Shown piece after piece: positions 56,565-64,000 of a stretch of DNA of 64,000 bases (position 1 is its first letter; every line of letters begins with the position of its first letter). A program made the position numbers and the translations under genes. Below the pieces are notes generated by a model. That model was not told the origin of the DNA. It saw only the letters and a list, made by a program, of their open reading frames with translations, and made no database searches. This DNA comes from Hetaerina americana. Taxonomy: Eukaryota > Arthropoda > Insecta > Odonata > Calopterygidae. The DNA is taken from the NCBI GenBank assembly GCA_022747635.1, contig JAKTNV010000007.1, positions 9,113,497 through 9,177,496 of the forward strand, written 5' to 3'.

Positions 56565-56616
56565 GTTATATATATATATATACAGGTATATATATATGTA
56601 TATATATATATATATC
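56565..56616. repeat. (TA)n microsatellite
   Basis: TA repeats with small interruptions between the Jockey and Penelope-like remnants. Confidence 0.9.
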
Positions 56617-56627
56617 CTTTCCTCGAT

Positions 56628-57990
56628 GTCAATATTTCCCAATAAATTTCCCAACAATAATAAATTCCTGACCTCTGTTCACACTAAACCTACTAATAAG
56701 CAGCAATACCTTCATTACAGCAGTTGCCACCCCTCCCATACAAAGCGCTCCCTCCCTTACTCCCTCTCTATCCGCGGGCACCGTATTTGCAACCATCCCG
56801 AATCCCTTAACAAATACCTCGAAAACCTTCACCACTCCCTTCTACAGCGAGGATACCCTGATTCTCTCCTCCATAAAAAAATACTCAAACAATCCTACAC
56901 CCCCAAGCCTGCCCTAACCACAGACTCCCACCCTCTCTCAATCTGTACTACCTACTTCCCAGGCATTCAGTCCCTCAAATTCATCCTCAAAGACCTATTC
57001 CCTATCCTCAAAAATCACAACACTTCCTCCAACCTTCTTCCTAAATGCCCCTCTGTCACCTTTAAACGGCCCGCCAACCTACCAGATATCCTCAAATCCA
57101 CCAAGCCGCTCTCAAAATCCCCTCACACCCCCAGAGCCATACCCACTCCATGTCATCGAGGAAGATGTAAAACCTGCCCTATTTTCACCACTCCATCCCA
57201 CCATTTAACTCTCTCCCGTCCTTCCCCCACTCCTCTTGCACTTCCAAGAATGTTGTTTATCTTCTAACCTGTAAACTCTGTCCGGCCTTTTACATAGGCC
57301 AATGTTCCACACCACTGAACCTTAGGCTTAACAGCCACCGCGCCTCGTGCAATCCCTCCTCCCCGTGCACGGGTCTCCGCATCCCTAAACATGCTTCCCA
57401 TCAAATTACCCCTTTCAACTAGTGTTACAATGTTTCCGTCCTAGCGTTCCTTCCCACATCCGATAACCCTATACAATTAAAAACTCTTGAAATGGCATTC
57501 ATTTGACTCTGTATGGCCTATCAGCATCCGGGCCTCAATGTCGTTCACTGATGGGAATGGGCTAAAATTGCTACTTTGTGGAAGTGATGCATATCGAAGA
57601 GTTGAATACCTTGTTTTTCCACATGAGTTTTGGTGTGCGTGGCCTTTGTTTCGACTTGCAGGGTCTTGATCACGACTTTGTAAGTTGAAACCTGGGTCTC
57701 CGATGTTGCAATAGTTGCGATGAGCAGATTGTTTTCTTTTCCGATTTTGTGTCAATTCCACCTCCTCCATCTCCCTCCTTCCCTATCTCCGCTCCCCTCT
57801 AGCCTCTCCTCTCCCTTGCCTCTCCCCAACCATTCCTCTCACCCCTCCTCCGCCTCCCGTTCTCCCCCTTCCCCTGACCCCCTTCCCTTTCTCTTGCACC
57901 CCTCATCTCTACTATTCCAGCAGTCATTACTTCTCTATCTTCCGATGAAGACGGAGCAGAATTCCGTCGAAATTATCAGGAAATAACGTG
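56628..57990 (+). pseudogene. Penelope-like element: RT end, GIY-YIG endonuclease and 3' end
   Basis: The frame opening before 56640 reads SVHTKPTNKQQYLHYSSCHP, HTKRSLPYSLSIRG, LLQRGYP and VTFKRPANLPDILK, the region that ends the RT in Penelope-like elements. Then comes a cysteine cluster, CHRGRCKTCP. A one-base shift before about 57215 moves to the frame with NVVYLLTCKLCPAFYIGQ and LRLNSHRA, the GIY-YIG nuclease (VYLL, YIG and catalytic R). The end is LKTLEMAFI, stop, then YQHPGLNVVH, closing near 57552. The RT palm is missing. A pyrimidine-rich 3' region follows, holding a hairpin at 57950-57968. GIY-YIG nucleases nick the target for priming. Confidence 0.85.
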
Positions 57991-58078
57991 TGAGTGATCT
58001 TTTTATGTGTTTCTATATTGTTTGTTTTTTGCTGTCTAATTTATTATTCAGCACTTCCGTGTTACGTCGACGAAATCA

Positions 58079-58080
<2 letters not shown>

Positions 58081-58120
<40 letters not shown>

Positions 58121-58134
58121 CACACACACATATA
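58081..58134. repeat. (TA)n/(CA)n microsatellite
   Basis: TA repeats followed by CA repeats. The ORF here is an artefact. Confidence 0.9.
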
Positions 58135-58214
58135 AATTAAGGATACACCTACGTACACTGAATGAGAGGAGAGGATAAAGGATTGATACTACCTTTCACT
58201 CACTAGACCTAAGT

Positions 58215-58300
58215 TAGAATATTCCTCTACATCTACACAAAACACCGCAAGCCGTCTTAAAAGTGTGTGGCGGGGGGTGTTTGGGTAATTTACGAAAAAA
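58215..58300 (-). repeat. CR1-like 3' tail (subfamily B), reversed
   Basis: The reverse complement has CACCCCCCGCCACACAC, TTTTAAGACGGCTTGCGG and then TAGATGTAG, the same ending as at 46671. No coding part recognised. Confidence 0.6.
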
Positions 58301-59502
58301 TATTCACTCATACGTATGTATGCCGATTTAAATTATGCAATAAGTGGTGTGACTGAGTGACGGTTTAAATTAAGATTTTTGAAAAAAAATGTAGGGGTAC
58401 TTGAGCTTGATTTTTTATGATTTTATATCATGTGAGGAAAGAACTAGCACTTGAATCTGTCACTTGGGAGGGTCTCTTTTACTCTCTGCAAGTGGTCCAA
58501 TATGACAGTGAAAGTTTGGATATATTATGTTTATTCCTTCGGTGCAAAAAGCAAACTTGGGTGTTGATAAAATCAACATGATATTCACGAATTACCCTAT
58601 TGTATGGCCATTATTATAGAATACCTTAACTGTTGTTACCCTTATAGGATCCTTTCTTTCATGTATAGAGAAATATTATACTCTTTAATATCAAGATAAA
58701 TGTACAAGTTATACACATACAAGATAAATGTTCTGTCAGCGTTTGTTTAAATAATTTTCATAATATCGTATCATGTATTTTGGAAACTAGCGTTGAAACA
58801 TCATTTAATAATGATGTTTCCAGCCTGATTTGCAATTCTCCTGCCACGTATAGGCTTTAAAAGTGACACGTAGTTGTAGAATTTTGGTATTACGAGAAAA
58901 CAAGATACAAAGACAAGTTGGTCAGTTCATGAAGACTCACTATTAATCACAGGGAGAAGTTGAGTTTGAACCACTGGGAGATTTGACATTCGACTGCAGA
59001 ATCGGTCGATTTATAGAAATCAATTTTCTCTCACACAATTCAAGGCCACAGCTGTAAGAAAAATATCTTGCTACAGTTTGAACTTCCCAAATGTCACTCA
59101 TCACCAATTCCCTGCTTTACACCTCCTGCCAAACCCCCCAGTGGTTGCTTGCATCATACTCGTATGATGTAAACGTGTATTTAGATCAAATTATGGGTAT
59201 CGAATGGAAGACCTTATCTCTCTGGCCTAATCCTGCATTATGTAATGCCTACATGCATAAACTTCGTTATTTTTACTTCTTCGAATGCGTTATCAAATAC
59301 GATTGGGATGCATGTAAAATATATCCGTATATTGAAATTAGATATTTATTTAACATGTACCACTACATCGGCCGATATCGATTTTAATATTCATTGGTAT
59401 CTTCATTATGTTGCGATCTTTGGAGTTTGGATCTTTGGTGTTTGCTGAATATTTTTTAATATAGCGACATTTTTGGCACACGTACATTTCTACTTGTATT
59501 TT
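58301..59502. other. No recognisable gene
   Basis: AT-rich. Short frames at 59091-59448 have no motif. Confidence 0.4.
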
Positions 59503-60065
59503 AGTACCCTGCAAGCCACCGCCACGGTGTTTGGTCATTGGTGATTATCCACAAGACCAATTTTTACCCGAATATTTTTACCCCTACCGCTGTCAGACAA
59601 CATTATCCCGTTCCCTTATCGTTTAGTGGAAAAAATGACATCATAAATAGATCTTTTCTGCCCTTAATATCTTTAATTTTATTGACATGATCGCTCCTAC
59701 CGTAGTACGTTGGGTTAGTATTATATTTTCAGCGTCACTGCTAAAGTGACGCCCTTCCAATTTATGCAAGACCTTCAATCTGTAATTTAACCTTCACTCC
59801 GTGAGTGATTCCCCGCCTAGCTGCTCTAATACTATATTTTGGATACGCTGCTAAGTTTATCATTACTACATTTTACAAATCTAGCTCCTCTATGCTGCAG
59901 TCGATCCAATTCGGCAATCAATTCAACTTCGTGAGGAACCCATATACTCGCAGCATATTCTGAGTGAGGCCTAACCAACCACAGATAACATTTCCTTTTG
60001 TCTTTTCATCACATTTACCCAGTACTCTTCTAATATATCCTTATATTCTTTCAATACCCTTCAAT
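59503..60065 (-). mobile_element. CR1-like retrotransposon 3' end, reversed (subfamily A)
   Basis: Runs the length of the 40855 copy. On the minus strand it shows RPHSEYAASIWVPHEVELI near 59920-59970, then DRLQHRGARFVKCSNDKLSS and a LLHKLEGRHFSSDAENIILT-like block. The rest of the C-terminal theme follows, then the terminal block at 59508-59545 (GCGGTGGCTTGCAGGGTACT), whose 5' hairpin arm is changed. The frames are more complete than at 40855 but still broken. Confidence 0.75.
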
Positions 60066-63000
60066 AGGTGGAAATCATTAAATGAATACGTATTGTTGGA
60101 CAGCATTCAGGGAGATAGATGGTGAATGTGCGGTCCAAATGTAGCTCACTGTACATCTGGGTTAAATCGTGTCATCTTTAGCGTCCCTTTGCAGCAGTGC
60201 TTCGCTCCGGTCAAGCGCTGAAACAACCTTACTCCCCTGAAAGAATACCCAAATTTCGTGCGCAGTGCACTGCTACCATCATGCGAGTGGTCGAGGGTAA
60301 ACACTTAAAGCGTGAGCTGCGATACGAGGGGTGGTGCTCGCGTGAGTAGGCGGGTGGCGGCCCGAAGGGGGTCTTGCTTGGGGGCGCGCGTGGATTTATT
60401 CTGGAGGTCGGCGAAAGAAGAGGTCGCGTGGGAGGGTGGGGCTGTCCTCTCGTGTCAATGGTGGCGTCAGAAGCTTAGTCTCAGTTGTGTAGAAAAGACG
60501 ACGGATGACCCTTGGCCTGTCCGTGCTGATAGCGGGGTTGCCGGCTCGTGAAGGGTTGCCAGCTCTCCCGGGTACAACGTCCCCTACTTCGGGGTGGACA
60601 GTGATCTGTGGATTTTCCACACGCTTCCCCACCTTTTTTTCCATTTCATCTACACGTGGTGATTGTTTTACGCGATTAGACGTGTAACTACGCAATACTC
60701 CGCGAAGTGAAATTTCAATTTTCCCTTCATTGAAAAAATCAATGTCATCGGTGGAGTCGATACGATGATATGTAGGGTAGAGACGACATAAGCTATGTAT
60801 AACGATATAGGAGCTATTCTTGGCGCTAAGAGTGAGGAGAGGGACAGATACCCGCGTGGTGACAATAGAGATGCTGAGATCTGCGCTGTCTTATAAAAAA
60901 ACCTTCCCGTTTATTAATGCGATCATTCCTGAAGGGTTCCCAATATATTTTCGCTAACCCATGTATTAAATACGAATCGTATATCACTTAGTGTCTGATG
61001 AAAACTATTCGGAATTGATGAATTCGCCAGTCATAAGATTAATTTGATAAATTAGATTCGATTATATTGATACATTCGATTAGGATTATATTTTAGTTAA
61101 AGGAAGATAATGAAGTCGATATTGCTCGATTTACACCATCATTTTTTTACACCGAGAATTTATGACGAAAAATAAATCTCGTGCGGTTCCACCATTTGGG
61201 ATACGCATGGATGCATCTAAAAGTTGTTCCCAAATGCGACATGATGCCGTGAGGGAGGGATTTAGGGGACGAGTTCACGTCTCGAATCCCAGAATTCTCT
61301 TGGAACGAATTTTCAAATGAAAATTGCGATCGGAGGTTAAAATGGGCGAACGCGGTCTTTCAAGTAATAGTAATGAGTTGGCCCTCGTTTCCATGGTTGA
61401 AACAATGAATCCCGTTTTGCTTCTAACCTCATGACATCCCGGAATTTCATCCTTTCTTCTTATTTGAGTGGTCATAGCCTAAGAATCAACCCGTCTCGGG
61501 GTTGGCAGTCCTGTTTCGCATGCGAGTTATTTTAAGTCTTGGAAATGGGGGGGAGGGGGGTGCGACTTTTTGCTGCATTTGGCGACTCCGGTAAGTGATT
61601 CGTCGTCGGGAAGTTCTCCCTTGAGGAAAAGGAGGCGGAGGGAGGGGAAGGAGTCGGAAAAATTCCCCGGATTAGTCTTGAGTTCGGTCGGCGGGCGGAA
61701 GTGAGGGGACGGCTGCGGGAGTTGGCACGGGATCGTCTCGCGCGGAGGGACAGAGAAATGCCAAACCCAAAAATTAAGAGGATTGCTGACTTTCAATGAT
61801 TGACCAGGAGGCCATACGCGGGGACTCTGCTGTTGGAGATAGAATGGGAACATCATTCAACAGATTGCCTCTATATTTATTATTATTATTATCATATAAA
61901 CCTCGTTGTAATCAGGCAATTGTCCTAGTGGTAACGGTCTAGGTGAATTTTATACGACTTCCTTTAAGATAATATTCGATAAAACTTTATTTGAGCGTGT
62001 AACGATTTAAAATTGATATGTTCACGTCGTAATCGAATGCAGAAGTGGACTCAATCGGAACCTGATACCTTTTAATGAAATCGGAAAAAGTGCGGTTGTG
62101 AATTTTACAAGATGTATTCTGTTTGGTATTATTCTTTCTTAGACTCTCAGAGTCTTCAGCGTGTCTGTGTATATGGCATTAAAAGATTACGCGACGGATG
62201 TGCACCAATTCCAAACTCCAATAGACTTTTTCCTTTGGCATTAGATTTCTCCGATCGTCGCATGGATAACTCCAAACGTGTTTATTCAAGATTCCCTCAA
62301 TAGTCTTTTCCAGTTTCTAATAAAAAATACGCCCTAGTCGGTCGTGAGGATGATGGCATGTTCAGATGCTCCTATAATTTTTCATTCCACGTGGGTTTGA
62401 ATGTCACTGTTATGAAATTAAAGGCCAAACTTGGCGTATACATGTTCTTAGTATTACCATGTCATTCTGGTGCATTCCTTGCGTGCGTCGTGGGCTCACT
62501 TGAAAAGCACGTAGATGACGGGGATACAGTTCGGAAAGTTTGGCCTTTTCTCATGAATGATTCGTTGCAGATGCAGTCCACCCCACCCTGTATATGTATA
62601 ACTCCCAAGAGTAGTAAACGTTGATTTTATTGCGCGTATTCAAATATGCCTCCTGAAAAGCCTCTACTTGGCACATGATACAAAATTATAATAGGTTAAT
62701 ATTCCACTATACAAAAATTTTGGCCCGTTACTCAAACCTACAAGTCGATTTACATGCCTGAAAAGTCTAATATTTTACGTATATCCAAATTTACAGTTCA
62801 GTGAAAAGTAGGAAATCAAAAAGTGCGTCACAAATTTACGCAGACTCGTCCGTGCGAATGATAAGGACTTGCAACACACGGGCACCAAATCAAACCTGCT
62901 GTCACGGGTAGCCAGAAGGAGGAACACTCTTGTAATAAGATAACTTTCCTTCTTCCTGTGAAAAAGTTGGGCAAGTTGGCTCTCCAGTCTCTCTCTCCGC

Positions 63001-64000
63001 CGGGAAATATCAGGGGATAATTAATTGCGTCAACATCTGGACAGAGAGTATGTTATGGGTACGATGTCGCCATTATTTGGATGATGTTTGAACAAACTCA
63101 AAGGGAGTTTCTTCTTGAGTTCAGCGAAACACAAATGTTATCCCGTTGACATTTGAAGCATTACAAAATCTGTAATCTCAACTGACGTTAGATCTAGCGA
63201 TCCAAATTTTCATCGCCTATATTTTCAAGTTTTTCTTCTTTATTCATGTGCATACGAGACTACATACCCTCGTATACGTTAATTTTTTGAATGGCCGCAT
63301 GTCATAGATCGCATGAGAATATCTCAAACCTCTTCAAAATATCTACATCTTAGGTTCAATCTTTGTTTTTTATCACACACTCACGGTGATAACCTCCTCT
63401 ACGTCGATGTAAACTACGAGGATTTACAGACGCGCCCACACAAAAGGGTTTCTTCTTAAAGGAGAGAGAAATGAGGCATTGTAATCGATCACGGTGTTGG
63501 TTTTTGAAACAGCGTTGAACTCACCCGACAACTTTGACTGCCAATCTCGCAGTATTTACACTTCCGTTGTGATGGCACGTTTCCTTTTATGGATTTCCTC
63601 GCGCAAAAATCCTTCCCCGGCAGTGTTCGCATGTTGTGGTCGCCTGGCGGAGAGACGCGTTCTTTGACATGTCCATCTTCCATGTAAGCGGAGGAATGGT
63701 TTCTTTTGGATCTCATTTGAATCTATAAGCGGAAATTCCCACATTCTGATCAAGATCACTTTCATTCCTTCTTCTTTCCCTCCCTTTGTACCTACCAGTC
63801 TTTGCCTTTAGCGTTTCCCTTCTCTTTAATGAAATCTTCAACTCTGTATTAAAGCATATTATCTAATTCATCGTTAGATTGATGACTCTCAATGACCTTC
63901 GTCAAAAGGGTACGATTCCTTTCGGCCTCTGATCGAACAGTCGAACTACTTATTCATCTCGGCGGTATTATCGTGTGTCATGGACTCAATGCAAGGCCAT
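60066..64000. other. No recognisable gene
   Basis: GC-rich block at 60310-60560 (possible CpG-type region). Elsewhere AT-rich, with short frames lacking motifs. An A-box-like phrase CAATTGTCCTAGTGGTAACG at 61917-61936 resembles 47640-47660. No transposon, tRNA or exon could be supported in these 3.9 kb. Confidence 0.4.

Noticed and set aside
57942..57990. A fully functional hammerhead ribozyme
   Set aside because: The core differs at a normally invariant U and has an extra A, and I could not pair a good stem I; kept only as a finding about a structured end.

Overview
This window looks like repeat-rich, gene-poor DNA from an invertebrate nuclear genome, most likely an arthropod. The evidence is the mixture of elements: mariner transposons, RTE-, CR1-, Jockey- and R1-type non-LTR retrotransposons, a Penelope-like element and tRNA-derived SINEs. 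There is also one intact eukaryotic tRNA-Gly gene with a T-run terminator, AT microsatellites and scattered CpG-rich islands. I see no bacterial gene organisation, no operons, no CRISPR array and no complete host protein-coding gene. I cannot name the species from sequence alone.

Layout. 1-6.3 kb holds a twin-primed RTE insertion, a second RTE-type RT remnant with four in-frame stops, a SINE, a deleted mariner and a long reversed RTE copy. 7-16.3 kb has CR1-like 3' ends, an RT fragment, a deleted mariner, a CpG-rich promoter-like segment near 10.7 kb and a reversed SINE. 17.3-18.6 kb is a nearly intact mariner with both terminal inverted repeats and a TA duplication. 19.8 kb has tRNA-Gly(GCC). 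21-25 kb contains RTE, mariner, CR1 and SINE remnants. 27.4-32.9 kb is an RTE cluster that includes one nearly full-length copy (28437-31735), embedded in AT microsatellites and interrupted by a SINE. 34-36 kb has further CR1 and RTE 3' ends. 39-43 kb is CR1 and mariner debris. 44.7-46.9 kb is a nested structure in which an R1-like element sits inside a CR1-like element that is capped by a SINE. 49-54 kb holds CR1 tails and a mariner fragment. 55.2-56.5 kb is a reversed Jockey-type RT and 56.6-58 kb a Penelope-like element with a GIY-YIG domain. 59.5-60 kb is a last reversed CR1 copy; the remaining sequence has nothing I recognise.

How the parts relate. Autonomous elements (RTE, CR1, R1, Jockey, Penelope-like) supply reverse transcriptase and copy themselves. 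The SINEs have no protein and would depend on one of these RTs. The CR1-like copies, nearly all cut at the 5' end, share a 3'-terminal hairpin whose stem bases change in a compensated way between two subfamilies, as expected of an RNA recognised by its RT. Every transposon protein here is broken by stops, frameshifts or deletion, except the 3'-terminal ORF of the R1-like copy, which is an open C-terminal fragment; the mariner at 17.3-18.6 kb is only one inserted base away from an open frame.

I found no convincing new multi-gene system. The most noteworthy observations are the covarying 3' hairpin, the twin-primed RTE with a 7-bp target duplication, the R1-in-CR1 nest, the near-intact mariner, the tRNA-derived SINE family and the structured 3' end of the Penelope-like element.
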